DNA of 64,000 nucleotides, from assembly GCF_030518215.1 (NCBI RefSeq), contig NZ_JAULRT010000062.1, positions 124,001 through 188,000 of the forward strand, read 5' to 3'. This document shows, piece after piece, positions 19,860 to 28,615 of the stretch. The notes under the pieces were generated by a model that was not told the DNA's origin, searched no databases, and saw only the letters and a program-made list of their open reading frames with translations. Within the stretch, counting starts at the first letter, position 1. Each line of letters starts with the position of its first letter. The translations under genes were made by a program, and so were the position numbers. This DNA is from Gilvimarinus algae (GTDB lineage: Bacteria > Pseudomonadota > Gammaproteobacteria > Pseudomonadales > Cellvibrionaceae).

Positions 19860-21062
19860 ATGCCATCTTATAACTACAAAGCCGCTCGCCGCGATGGATC
19901 TTTGGTGGAGGGTACACTTGAGGCCGCAACCGAGCAGTTGGCGACCCGTGAACTGCGCAGTCAGGGTTTAGTGGTGCTGTCTCTCGGCAGTGAATCGAGA
20001 AGCTCCAAACGCAGTATTGGTCGCAGTCGTTTTGGTAAAAAGCAGGTGTTGTCATTCACCTCGGAGCTGTCCGTATTGCTTCGTGCTGGCTTGCCGATAG
20101 ATCGCTCTTTAAAGGTGATGATCGATATGAGCGAGGAGCCGTCGGCGCACGAACTGTTCAGTTCTGTGCTGGCAACCGTTAAGTCGGGAAAAGGCTTAAG
20201 TCAGGCTCTGGCCGCTAACCCCGAAATTTTTGACGAGTTTTACATCAGCATGGTGCGCTCGGGTGAGGCCAGTGGAAACCTTGCTGATGTTTTGAATCGG
20301 CTCAGCGAGCAGCTAGAGCGAGCTCGGCAAGTTCGATCGGGTGTGGTTTCTGCGTTGATCTATCCAGCTATTTTGGCTGTTGTGGCGCTGGTATCTGTTT
20401 TGGTTATGCTCGGCTTCGTAGTGCCTCAGTTCGAGGCTCTGTTTAGTGACATGGGAGAGGGGCTTCCCCTGCTGACCCAGTTGGTGATCAGCGGCGGAGA
20501 AGCGATAAAGAACAACGGTATATGGATGCTTCTCTTGGGTGTTGCCGGTGTTTTTCTTTTTCGTCGCTGGGCGCAAACTGCAGAGGGTAAAGCGCGGCTC
20601 GACGCAACAATGCTGCGCTTACCTATGCTGGGTGGAGTTGTGTTTAAGTATGAGGTAGCACGTTTCGCCCGCACAATGGGAACTCTGTTGGCCAGTGGTG
20701 TCTCATTGCTGCAGTCAATCAGTATTTCTGTTGGCACCGTAGGCAATGTGCAGGTTAATCAGGCGCTTGCAACGCTTGCCCCAGAGGTGAAGCGTGGTGG
20801 GCGCATTTCCAGTGCTTTGGCTGCAGCCGGCACTTTCTCGCCATTAATGATTCAGATGGTGCGCGTCGGCGAAGAATCGGGTCAGTTGGATGAAATGCTG
20901 TTGGAGTTGGCCAAAGTGTATGACGATGAGGTCGCCTCAGGCATCAAGCGCAGTCTTACACTTTTGGAGCCAGTGCTGATTCTGGGCATGGGTGGCGTGA
21001 TTGGTTTAATTATTGTCGCCATATTGATGGGGATATTGTCGGTAAATGATCTGGCCGTATAA
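19860..21062 (+). CDS. gspF: Type II secretion system inner-membrane platform protein GspF
   Basis: Polytopic platform protein that couples GspE to pseudopilus growth. Two T2SSF domains (about 65-190 and 268-390) are present, with membrane helices near 168-190, 215-235 and at the C-terminus. The paired motifs LSVLLRAGLPID and MGTLLASGVSL, and the FYISMVRSGEASG loop, are characteristic. The 400-residue length is standard. It lies 38 bp after gspE and 25 bp before gspG. Confidence 0.95.
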   Translation: MPSYNYKAARRDGSLVEGTLEAATEQLATRELRSQGLVVLSLGSESRSSKRSIGRSRFGKKQVLSFTSELSVLLRAGLPIDRSLKVMIDMSEEPSAHELFSSVLATVKSGKGLSQALAANPEIFDEFYISMVRSGEASGNLADVLNRLSEQLERARQVRSGVVSALIYPAILAVVALVSVLVMLGFVVPQFEALFSDMGEGLPLLTQLVISGGEAIKNNGIWMLLLGVAGVFLFRRWAQTAEGKARLDATMLRLPMLGGVVFKYEVARFARTMGTLLASGVSLLQSISISVGTVGNVQVNQALATLAPEVKRGGRISSALAAAGTFSPLMIQMVRVGEESGQLDEMLLELAKVYDDEVASGIKRSLTLLEPVLILGMGGVIGLIIVAILMGILSVNDLAV

Positions 21063-21087
21063 GTCGCCAGGGTCACAAGAAAAGGTA

Positions 21088-21510
21088 ATGCGTATGCGAA
21101 AGCAGTCGGGTTTTACGTTAGTAGAGCTATTGGTGGTGCTGGCCATAATCGGGTTGTTGGCAGGGCTGGTCGGGCCTCGGGTATTAAACCAGTTGGCGGG
21201 CGCAAAAAGTGACACTGCAAAAGTTCAGATTCGGGATTTTGAGCAGGCGCTTGAGATATACAGCTTGGATATCGGTGAGTTCCCGCGAACTGAGCAGGGG
21301 CTTGAGGCCCTGATTGAAAATCCGGGTAATGTGTCTGGTTGGAATGGGCCGTATTTACGCCGCAATGAGATACCCCTTGACCCTTGGAACCGTGAGTATC
21401 AGTACAAGTATCCGGGAGAACATGCGGATTTTGATATCACCTCTTTAGGTGCTGATGGTAAGCCAGGTGGGGATGGCGACAATGCCGATATTGGAAACTG
21501 GCAGCTCTAG
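21088..21510 (+). CDS. gspG: Type II secretion system major pseudopilin GspG
   Basis: About 140 residues with a short positively charged leader, the prepilin peptidase site G|FTLVE with Glu+5, a hydrophobic helix and a conserved GspG C-terminal part with the RTEQGLEAL and DPWNREYQY motifs that bind calcium in homologues. I chose ATG 21088, four bases after AAAAGG; ATG 21094 is an alternative. The main polymerising subunit of the pseudopilus. Confidence 0.95.
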   Translation: MRMRKQSGFTLVELLVVLAIIGLLAGLVGPRVLNQLAGAKSDTAKVQIRDFEQALEIYSLDIGEFPRTEQGLEALIENPGNVSGWNGPYLRRNEIPLDPWNREYQYKYPGEHADFDITSLGADGKPGGDGDNADIGNWQL

Positions 21511-21522
21511 AGTGTAGTGGTG

Positions 21523-21978
21523 ATGATTGTCGGCTCACAGCGCGGTTTTACTCTGCTTGAGGTGATGATTGCTATCTCTATCGCAGCACTATTGGTGGCA
21601 GTTTCAGTGCCGGCGGCATCTAAAATGTATGAGGCTATGGCCTATCGCACTGCCGTGCGCGATGTAAGAAGCACCCTTGAATCGGCGCGTTTACAGGCAA
21701 TGAGTAAAGGTCACTTTGTCGATGTATTGGTTCGGCCGCGTGATCGACAAGTCTTTGTCGAGGGCGGTAAGGTTGTTTCCATTCCCGAAGCGCTCTCCCT
21801 GTCTGTTACGGCTGCGGAACAATTGCAACGGGATAGAGATACCGCTGTGGTACGTTTTTATTCCGACGGCATGTCCAGCGGTGGTGCTGTCAGCCTTTTG
21901 CGTGCCAAAGGCGCAGGGGTGAGTATTGAGGTGGGTTGGCTACTCGGAGAGGTAAAACAGCATGCAATCGCGCCATAG
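21523..21978 (+). CDS. gspH: Type II secretion system minor pseudopilin GspH
   Basis: About 151 residues with a prepilin cleavage site G|FTLLEVMIA and a beta-rich C-terminal domain of GspH/FimT type. The ATG at 21523 is preceded by in-frame GTGs at 21517 and 21520, so the exact start is uncertain. Its end overlaps gspI by 17 bp. Expected at the base or middle of the pseudopilus. Confidence 0.88.
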   Translation: MIVGSQRGFTLLEVMIAISIAALLVAVSVPAASKMYEAMAYRTAVRDVRSTLESARLQAMSKGHFVDVLVRPRDRQVFVEGGKVVSIPEALSLSVTAAEQLQRDRDTAVVRFYSDGMSSGGAVSLLRAKGAGVSIEVGWLLGEVKQHAIAP

Positions 21979-22348
21979 CGGCTTTTCATTGCTGGAAATG
22001 GTGGTAGCGGTTGCGATTTTAGGGTTGTCCGTAGGTATGCTCTATCAGTCTGCTGGAGGCTCTGTGCGAAGCGTCAGCACGAGTGAAGACTATGCATATG
22101 CCGTAACAATGGCGCGCTCGCTTTTGGCGCAATACAGTTCAGTACCTCCGGCGGGGGTCAGTACTAGCGCTGAAACGCACGATGGTTATCGCTGGCAGGT
22201 CAGAACAGAGGCGATTGCCAATCCCAATGGCGAGCCCGTGCTCTATGCCATTGAGGCCACTGTATCCTGGGGAAACCGATTTAGTCCTCGGGAGTATGTA
22301 CTCAGTTCGATAGTGCCCGTGAGGCTGGAGCCCTCAAGTGAGCAGTAG
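21962..22348 (+). CDS. gspI: Type II secretion system minor pseudopilin GspI
   Basis: 128 residues with prepilin site G|FSLLEMVVAVAIL and a small C-terminal domain. Its position between GspH and GspJ and its length are those of GspI, which with GspJ and GspK forms the pseudopilus tip complex. A GGAGAGG ribosome site at 21946-21952 lies in gspH, and the 3' end overlaps gspJ by 11 bp. Confidence 0.9.
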   Translation: MQSRHSGFSLLEMVVAVAILGLSVGMLYQSAGGSVRSVSTSEDYAYAVTMARSLLAQYSSVPPAGVSTSAETHDGYRWQVRTEAIANPNGEPVLYAIEATVSWGNRFSPREYVLSSIVPVRLEPSSEQ

Positions 22349-22919
22349 GCAGCGTGGGTTTACATTGGTGGAAGTGGTCGTAGCGCTAACGATTTTATCG
22401 CTGGTGATTGCGGCTACTCTAACGGCGATGCGCACCCTTGCATTAACCCAAACGCGTTTGGATGCCCGGACTGAGGAGGTTGCTAGGTTACGTGCAGTCA
22501 GCGACTTCTTGTATAGGTCGATCTCCCAGGCGCAGCCATTGCAGGTATTTTTACTAGGAAGCCCAGAGGGCTACTTATTTTACGGGAACCAAGACGAGCT
22601 ATACTGGGCAGCTCCTGTCCCAGTGCCGGCAGTAGAGGGCGGCTTGCTTGCATTGAGACTTTTTCTTAGTGAAGATCGGGAGCTAGGCCTCCAGATTAGG
22701 GAGTCTGCGGATTTGACTCCGTGGTCCGAAGAGAGCAACTATCGCTTGACCGACAATGTAGAGCAAATGCAGATCCAATATCGCAACAGTAGTGAAGATC
22801 AGTGGGTTAGCGAATGGTTGATGGCGCCTGACCGAACTCTGCCCTCACATGTAAAAATATCGCTGAAAGTGGATGGGCGATACTGGCCCGAGATCATCAT
22901 CCCTGTGCGTGGTTGGTAA
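22338..22919 (+). CDS. gspJ: Type II secretion system minor pseudopilin GspJ
   Basis: 193 residues with leader MSSRQRG|FTLVEVVVALTIL and a C-terminal domain fitting GspJ, part of the pseudopilus tip. It begins with GTG inside gspI and ends 3 bp before gspK. Naming follows length, order and the conserved N-terminus. Confidence 0.9.
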   Translation: MSSRQRGFTLVEVVVALTILSLVIAATLTAMRTLALTQTRLDARTEEVARLRAVSDFLYRSISQAQPLQVFLLGSPEGYLFYGNQDELYWAAPVPVPAVEGGLLALRLFLSEDRELGLQIRESADLTPWSEESNYRLTDNVEQMQIQYRNSSEDQWVSEWLMAPDRTLPSHVKISLKVDGRYWPEIIIPVRGW

Positions 22920-22922
22920 CTC

Positions 22923-23792
22923 ATGTTTCGCGGAAATCGAGTGCAGGTAGCAGGAGGTTCACGCTCTCAGCGAGGAGTGGCTCTTGCTATTTTGTTGTGG
23001 TTTGTGGCCGCATTGACTTTATTGGTAGGCTCTCTGGCGTTGACAGCGAAAACCGACAGCCAGCTCTCACGCGGTTTCATGGACAAAGTGCGCGCTGAGG
23101 CTGCCGCCGATGGTGCTGTTCAGCTTATTTTAGCCACTTCACCGGTCGAGGGGCAGCAGCTGTACCAGCGAGAGTATCGAATTGGCGCTCTCCCAGTTAA
23201 GGTTCGGGCAGTACCGGTCAGCGCACTGATCAGCATCTACGATGCTGATGAGGTGCTGCTTAACGCGTTGTTCGAGGTTGGCGCTGGGCTTGACTCGGCT
23301 CGTGCAGCTGAATTGACGCAATCTGTGGTACAGTGGCGCACCCAGACGGTTGACGAGGAGCAGGCGCAGCGGCGGAGGGTGAGTATTCAAGTGCTTGAAG
23401 ATGTGTTGGCCGTACCAGGCGTGACGCGAGAGGTTTTTGATGCCATTCAACCCTTCATCCGTCCTAGGGCTGGCAGGGGTGGGGCGTTGGATATTACTCA
23501 TGCTCCTGCGGAAGTTTTACATGTCCTCGCTGCGGGACAGCAGGTAGACCTCGAGTCAGCACTTGAAGCAAGAAGTACTCAGCAGCCGGATACTCTGTCA
23601 GCTGTTAAGCTGAGTCCTCAGCCGTTGCGTGTGGATGCCCGGGTTAAGATGGCTAGCGGTTTTGTGTATGAAAGAAGTGTTTGGGTAACGCCTGGTGGCG
23701 GAGCTACCGGTTGGCAGATAACGCGCCGTTATCCTGTACGGGCTGTTCCTCAACTAACATTCGATAGATCAGATAATTATGGCGACATCTAG
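22923..23792 (+). CDS. gspK: Type II secretion system tip pseudopilin GspK
   Basis: 289 residues. The N-terminal RSQRG|VALAILLWFVAA segment is a GspK-style prepilin site lacking Glu+5, as expected for the tip subunit. The large globular domain inserted after the helix carries a helix-hairpin-helix-like DVLAVPGVT stretch typical of GspK. It overlaps gspL by 14 bp. Confidence 0.9.
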   Translation: MFRGNRVQVAGGSRSQRGVALAILLWFVAALTLLVGSLALTAKTDSQLSRGFMDKVRAEAAADGAVQLILATSPVEGQQLYQREYRIGALPVKVRAVPVSALISIYDADEVLLNALFEVGAGLDSARAAELTQSVVQWRTQTVDEEQAQRRRVSIQVLEDVLAVPGVTREVFDAIQPFIRPRAGRGGALDITHAPAEVLHVLAAGQQVDLESALEARSTQQPDTLSAVKLSPQPLRVDARVKMASGFVYERSVWVTPGGGATGWQITRRYPVRAVPQLTFDRSDNYGDI

Positions 23793-24768
23793 CCACCAGT
23801 GGGTGCTGTTTGGCATCGATTTGAAAAACCTTTGGCAGGAGTATCGCGCTGCCTGGCGCGAAGTCTTTTGGCAACAGGGTGCGGTGGTACGTACTGCACT
23901 GGATGAGCCTGTTCAGCTGGTACCCGTAGATGAGGTTTCGAGCCTGCTCTCAGAAGATAGGGCTTTAGCGGTAGAGTTGCCGGATAATCTCGTGCTTGAG
24001 CGCCAGATACGTTTGCCGAGAAGCGCCCAGGCGAATGTTTCGAATGTGATTGACGCTGAAGTTAATGCGAGCAGTCCTTTTGCAGCCGAAGACACTGTGT
24101 ACGGCTGGAAGGTACTGGAGAATAACTCTAACACTTTGGTCGCAGGGTTGGCGTTGTGTTCTAAGAGCTTGATTATGGAGTATCTTCACCGTGCTGATCT
24201 AGAGCCTCGTGAGGGCTTGGAAATATGGGGAAGACTTGGCCATGAACATATCGTCATTGACGGTTTTGGCGAGGGAGCTCGCCATCGGCGCTACCGTCAG
24301 CGTCTGCACCGTCTAACCATCTTGGGCACTATTGTGTTTGTGTGCCTTTTGTTGATCTTTACGACACCGGTTTTTTACAAATTGCAACAACTTGAGGCGG
24401 TCCAAACCGCCTATGATCAGGTCCGGCTTGAGGCTGGTGAGATTGCTAGTTTGCGGGCCAAGCTTGCCAGACGCAATGAATTGGTCGAAAAGCTTAATGC
24501 GCAGGTTGATGATACTACACACCCTTTACTGGCGTTGAACGCCCTAACCGATCTCTTGGATGATGATGTTTGGCTAAGTGCCTATCAGCAAGAGGGGCGA
24601 GTAGTAGAGATTCAAGGTACGGCGACCAATGCCGCGGCGATGATGCAGGCGCTTGCTGGCAACGATATCTTTGACCGTGTGCGCGCTACATCAGCTTTCC
24701 GCAAGCTAGGCAATCAGAATAAAGAGCGTTTTCAAATCGAGGTCACCTTCGCGGAGCGTAGTTTGTGA
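23779..24768 (+). CDS. gspL: Type II secretion assembly protein GspL-like (PilMN-type)
   Basis: 329 residues: a reduced cytoplasmic half (about 1-180), one membrane helix (about 189-208), a coiled coil (about 211-245) and a PilN/GspL-like periplasmic ferredoxin-type domain. Classical GspL is nearer 400 residues with a fuller actin-like cytoplasmic domain, so this is a short form. It should link GspE to the membrane platform. The function is well supported by position; the exact subfamily is less certain. Confidence 0.8.
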   Translation: MATSSHQWVLFGIDLKNLWQEYRAAWREVFWQQGAVVRTALDEPVQLVPVDEVSSLLSEDRALAVELPDNLVLERQIRLPRSAQANVSNVIDAEVNASSPFAAEDTVYGWKVLENNSNTLVAGLALCSKSLIMEYLHRADLEPREGLEIWGRLGHEHIVIDGFGEGARHRRYRQRLHRLTILGTIVFVCLLLIFTTPVFYKLQQLEAVQTAYDQVRLEAGEIASLRAKLARRNELVEKLNAQVDDTTHPLLALNALTDLLDDDVWLSAYQQEGRVVEIQGTATNAAAMMQALAGNDIFDRVRATSAFRKLGNQNKERFQIEVTFAERSL

Positions 24769-25328
24769 GTAAGGTACAACTGCCGATATTAACGCGATCG
24801 CAGTGGCTGGTCTTGGGCAGCTTTGCCACTGCTTTAGTAATCTTGTTGATCGTGGCGTTGATATCGCTTGGCAGCTTTTTTAGCTACAGAGAGCAGGTGG
24901 CGGACCTTCAACCCAAGTTGGCACGGATGGAAGGCATGCTATTAGCGCAAGATCGTATCCGCGAAGCCGGGATGACAGCTGATCAGGGTGTTGAGGGGTT
25001 GGTCTATAGTGACGAGGATACCAACTCTATCGGCGTTAATATGCAGCAAAAGCTGCGTTCGGCGCTGTCCTCTGGTGGGATGAGTGTCAGTGGAAGCAAT
25101 ATCCAAAATGCTAGGGAGTTTGAAAGTCTTATTCTTATTGGCGTCAGTATTACTGCTGAGGGAACTTTGGCGCAGCTAGAGTCCGTACTGGAAAAGATTG
25201 TTAGGGCTCGGCCTATCGTTTTAATTGATCGTTTGGAAATAAGGCCGGAGAGGCGTCGAGGCGCTGATACATCGCAAGTAATTGAAGTGCAGATTCAATT
25301 GTACAGTATGAAACTGAAGAATGATTAA
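24765..25328 (+). CDS. gspM: Type II secretion assembly protein GspM-like
   Basis: 187 residues with a short cytoplasmic start, one membrane helix (about 18-40), a coiled coil and a small periplasmic domain of the GspM/PilO kind. It starts at GTG overlapping the gspL stop by 4 bp and ends 8 bp inside the next gene. Similarity over this family is weak, so the call depends on topology and gene order. Confidence 0.78.
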   Translation: MSKVQLPILTRSQWLVLGSFATALVILLIVALISLGSFFSYREQVADLQPKLARMEGMLLAQDRIREAGMTADQGVEGLVYSDEDTNSIGVNMQQKLRSALSSGGMSVSGSNIQNAREFESLILIGVSITAEGTLAQLESVLEKIVRARPIVLIDRLEIRPERRRGADTSQVIEVQIQLYSMKLKND

Positions 25329-25914
25329 AATCACTAAGCAGAGCATAAAACGCTCGCTAACGCAGGTGCTATCCACGTCACTGTATCAATATGTGCAGTG
25401 GCTTGCTTTTGCGACGGTTATTGCTTTGTGTGCGTGGGTCGCTCTGTTTATTTTCATGTATCTAGTAAAGACCTACCCCGAACCTATTACCCCAAGCCAG
25501 AGCATGCTTGACTCTATCGAGTTCAGACCCTATGCCAGCGTGCCAGAAACCGGTCTACAGATCGCGGAGCGGCCATTGTTTTGGCCTGAAAGAAGGCCAC
25601 CTGCCGCTGAAGTTGAAGCTCCAAAACCGCCAAAGCGAGATGTGAAAAACCGGAATATCGATGAATTTACTCTTAAAGGTGTGATTGGCGCTGGAGCTGC
25701 ATCCACTGTGAGTGTCAGTTATAAAAATAAAACTTATCATATGAGTATTGGAGATGCGTTGGCGGGCTGGACTTTCCAAGATGTTTTTCAGGATGAGGTG
25801 GTGTTTGTTGAAAGTGAAACTGTAGGCAGCGGAAAGGAAAATTTCCACTCGCTGAAGCTCTATCCTGCAGTTCAGCTGCCGTCTCATTGGTCACGCGAAA
25901 AGGCTGACTTGTAA
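25321..25914 (+). CDS. T2SS inner-membrane linker protein, GspC/GspN (PilP-like) type
   Basis: 197 residues: an N-terminal membrane helix (about 30-55), a proline-rich linker containing a RPLFWPERRP motif, and a small beta domain (about 112-175, LKGVIGAGAASTVSV) resembling the homology region of GspC or PilP. It lacks a PDZ domain. By position just before the secretin it should bridge the GspL/M platform to GspD. Whether to call it GspC or GspN is a matter of nomenclature that sequence reading cannot settle. Confidence 0.7.
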   Translation: MIKITKQSIKRSLTQVLSTSLYQYVQWLAFATVIALCAWVALFIFMYLVKTYPEPITPSQSMLDSIEFRPYASVPETGLQIAERPLFWPERRPPAAEVEAPKPPKRDVKNRNIDEFTLKGVIGAGAASTVSVSYKNKTYHMSIGDALAGWTFQDVFQDEVVFVESETVGSGKENFHSLKLYPAVQLPSHWSREKADL

Positions 25915-25941
25915 AAGCGATAGAAAATTGAGAGCTTTTGA

Positions 25942-28131
25942 ATGAATAAATTTTACCCTCTAATCGATAAACTCCTTGCTATTGCGCTTGTGGTGTTCGT
26001 AGTTGGCTGTGCGTCGCAGACAGTGGTTGATGATACGACGATAGATGCGCAAAAGATGTCGTCAGACGATGCGCCTGATGTTCCAGATGCTGATAAGCCT
26101 GTTTTTGGTGCTAACAAGAATGGTTCGGCTAATGATGAGCGGGACGATCGCAGAGTTCCCGATTTGTATGCCGGCACTGGAAAATTGGTAAACATGCCGC
26201 CTGTAGACTCACCCGTTCGTATTACTGGTGAGGCGGTTATGCTCAATTTCGATGAGACGCCTCTCGCGGACGTCGTACATGGAGTGCTTGGCGATATTCT
26301 TGGTTTATCTTATACGCTGGATGCTCCACTTAAGGGTACGGCCACCTTGCGTTCACGTAATCCGTTGCAACGTGAGGAGTTGCTTGGAATCGTGGAGTCG
26401 CTATTGCGTAGTAACGGCTTTGTCATGATTCGTGATGATTCCAATCGCTTTGTTATTACCCCGAGTGATGGGGCAGTACAGAAGAGTCTGAGGTATCGCA
26501 ATAGTAGGGATTCTGGAGTCGGCTTCGCAAATATTATTGTTTCTCTAGATCATATCGGTGCGGAGCAGATGACGGATATTCTGAAGCCGGTTGCTCCTGA
26601 ATCAGCTTTTGTCCGTGTTGATGGCGCCCGTAATTTATTAATCTTGTCTGGTACGCGTGCGCAGCTGGATAGCTGGCTAGACATCGTAGATATGTTTGAT
26701 GTGGATATGCTTGAAGGTATGTCTGTTGGCATCTTTCCAATTGAGTACAATGCAGTGGCGGATGTGGTTGCTGCATTAGAGTCTCTTATGTCTACAGCTT
26801 CATCCGGTGATGAAGCCGCTCTTGATGGAATGGTGAAGACTGTTCCGTTGGAGTCTCTTGGTAGTGTATTAGTGGTTACACCCAGAGAGAGCTATCTTAA
26901 AAAAGTTGGCACATGGATCGAGCGCCTAGACAAGGCTCCTGAGTCAGGGGTAGAGCCTCAATTGTATGTTTACTCCGTCCAGAATGGCACTGCAGATCAC
27001 CTTGCTCAATTAATCAGTAGTGTGTTTGGCGGGATGGGTGGCGGCTCTTCATCATCAGCCAACCGACAACGCAACGCCGGCGTTTCCCCAGGTTTGACGC
27101 CGAGCAGCCTTTCATCAGAAAGCGCTGGGGCATCCACTGCTGCTACTTCAGCGGGAGGAGGAAATAGCTCGCGCACTCAACGTGGATCATCTAGCTACTC
27201 CTTGGGCGACTCAGCCAAAATTGTTGCCGATCAGGTTAATAACTCGCTTCTGGTTTACGCCACCAGTTCTGAGTATCGGAAGATAGAAACGGCACTTAAA
27301 CAGTTAGATGTTATGCCTTCTCAAATATTAATAGAGGCAAGTATTATAGAAGTAACGCTCAATGAGGACTTACAGTATGGTCTTGAGTGGTACATGGAAA
27401 ATAATTTGAAAGGCGGTTGGTCTGGTACAGGCTATGCCGGTATTGGGCCCGATTCCAGTGGCAATGTCAGCGTAAATATTCCGAGTTTCGGCTATACCTT
27501 TACCAATCCGATGAGCAGTATTCAGGCCGTATTGGAGGCTGTTTCCGACAAGGAATTGATTAAGGTTCTGTCTACGCCCTCTATTATGGTTCTGGATAAT
27601 CACGCGGCGAAGATTCATGTCGGAACTCAACAGCCTATTCGTACATCTTCGACCATTATCGAGGGTGGCGGTGTCTCCAATTCAATCAATTACAAGGAGA
27701 CAGGGGTAAAGCTCGATGTGGTCCCGTCCGTCAACGCGGGTGGCCTGGTTACGCTTGATTTGATTCAGTCTGTGACTGATGTGGGAGATCCTGATGATGT
27801 AACCGGGCAGGTGAGCTTTTTTGAGCGTAACATTGAAAGCCGGGTCGCCGTCCGCTCAGGGGAAACGGTTGTGCTCGGTGGCCTCATTAGCGATAACCAA
27901 ACAAAAGGCAAAACGGGGCTGCCCTTTCTGAGTGAGTTGCCAATTATTGGAAATCTTTTCGGTTCTACGAGGGTTATTGAGCGTCGAACTGAGTTGCTGG
28001 TGGTTATCACTCCTCATGTGATTCAGACAGAGCAAGATCTGCGAAATATTACGGAAGAAATGCGTGGCCGCATGAGGGGGCTAGAGGCGTTTGAGAGAAC
28101 CTTCGATCCTGATAAGTTGGTAAATGAATAG
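25942..28131 (+). CDS. gspD: Type II secretion system outer-membrane secretin GspD
   Basis: 729 residues. A lipoprotein signal with lipobox VVGC near residue 23 is unusual for GspD but known in self-piloting or lipidated secretins. N0 (about 95-170), three N/KH-like repeats, a Ser/Gly-rich unstructured insert (about 365-410) and the C-terminal secretin channel (about 450-715) follow, ending in the TELLVVITPHVI motif. It forms the 15-mer outer-membrane pore. It lies 27 bp after the preceding gene and overlaps the possible upstream ATG of the next one. Confidence 0.95.
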   Translation: MNKFYPLIDKLLAIALVVFVVGCASQTVVDDTTIDAQKMSSDDAPDVPDADKPVFGANKNGSANDERDDRRVPDLYAGTGKLVNMPPVDSPVRITGEAVMLNFDETPLADVVHGVLGDILGLSYTLDAPLKGTATLRSRNPLQREELLGIVESLLRSNGFVMIRDDSNRFVITPSDGAVQKSLRYRNSRDSGVGFANIIVSLDHIGAEQMTDILKPVAPESAFVRVDGARNLLILSGTRAQLDSWLDIVDMFDVDMLEGMSVGIFPIEYNAVADVVAALESLMSTASSGDEAALDGMVKTVPLESLGSVLVVTPRESYLKKVGTWIERLDKAPESGVEPQLYVYSVQNGTADHLAQLISSVFGGMGGGSSSSANRQRNAGVSPGLTPSSLSSESAGASTAATSAGGGNSSRTQRGSSSYSLGDSAKIVADQVNNSLLVYATSSEYRKIETALKQLDVMPSQILIEASIIEVTLNEDLQYGLEWYMENNLKGGWSGTGYAGIGPDSSGNVSVNIPSFGYTFTNPMSSIQAVLEAVSDKELIKVLSTPSIMVLDNHAAKIHVGTQQPIRTSSTIIEGGGVSNSINYKETGVKLDVVPSVNAGGLVTLDLIQSVTDVGDPDDVTGQVSFFERNIESRVAVRSGETVVLGGLISDNQTKGKTGLPFLSELPIIGNLFGSTRVIERRTELLVVITPHVIQTEQDLRNITEEMRGRMRGLEAFERTFDPDKLVNE

Positions 28132-28144
28132 AGGTTTAGAAAGC

Positions 28145-28540
28145 ATGGGAAAGCGTTTTTTTTACGCAGTTGCCGTATTGTTTTGTGTCGCTGCGACAGG
28201 TTGCGCCACTCAGTCATCTAAGCTGACCCCGGAAGAGCGTGTTGCAGCTCTCTCTCAGAAACGTCTGGATGCTCTGTTGGCTGGCGACTTAAAAAAGGCT
28301 TACGGGTTTTTGTCCCCCGCGTATAGGTCAGGCGTTACTTTTTCACGCTATTCCGCATTTGTGGCAGGGGTTGGAACTTGGAAGGAGGCAGAGGTTAAGT
28401 CGGTGAATTGTGAAGAACAGCTGTGTAAAGTGGCAGTTGGGCTCACCTATAAATCACCGATGGTCAAGGAAGTTCTAACTACAACACTGAACGAACGTTG
28501 GTTAAATATAGACGGTAAATGGTGGTACTACCAAAAGTAA
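28145..28540 (+). CDS. Small lipoprotein, NTF2-like, possible T2SS accessory
   Basis: About 131 residues. I use ATG 28145 because a GAGG at 28131-28134 precedes it and the product starts with a lipoprotein signal (lipobox AATGC, Cys near residue 20). ATG 28124 inside gspD is an alternative. The mature part has a short helix then alternating strands ending DGKWWYYQ, as in NTF2/SnoaL-like folds. Placed between gspD and a glycosyltransferase, it could be a secretin pilot or an operon passenger; neither is proven. Confidence 0.65.
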   Translation: MGKRFFYAVAVLFCVAATGCATQSSKLTPEERVAALSQKRLDALLAGDLKKAYGFLSPAYRSGVTFSRYSAFVAGVGTWKEAEVKSVNCEEQLCKVAVGLTYKSPMVKEVLTTTLNERWLNIDGKWWYYQK

Positions 28541-28615
28541 ATTAAAGGTAGATCCTGCCGCTTTAAGGTTGTGCCTGAGCCGGGGTGCTTTAAACTTGAG
28601 AAATTACTGCCACCG

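Noticed and set aside
27040-27200. Ser/Gly-rich stretch in gspD as a possible frameshift or insertion
   Set aside because: The reading frame continues cleanly into the secretin domain, and such flexible inserts are common in secretin N-domains.
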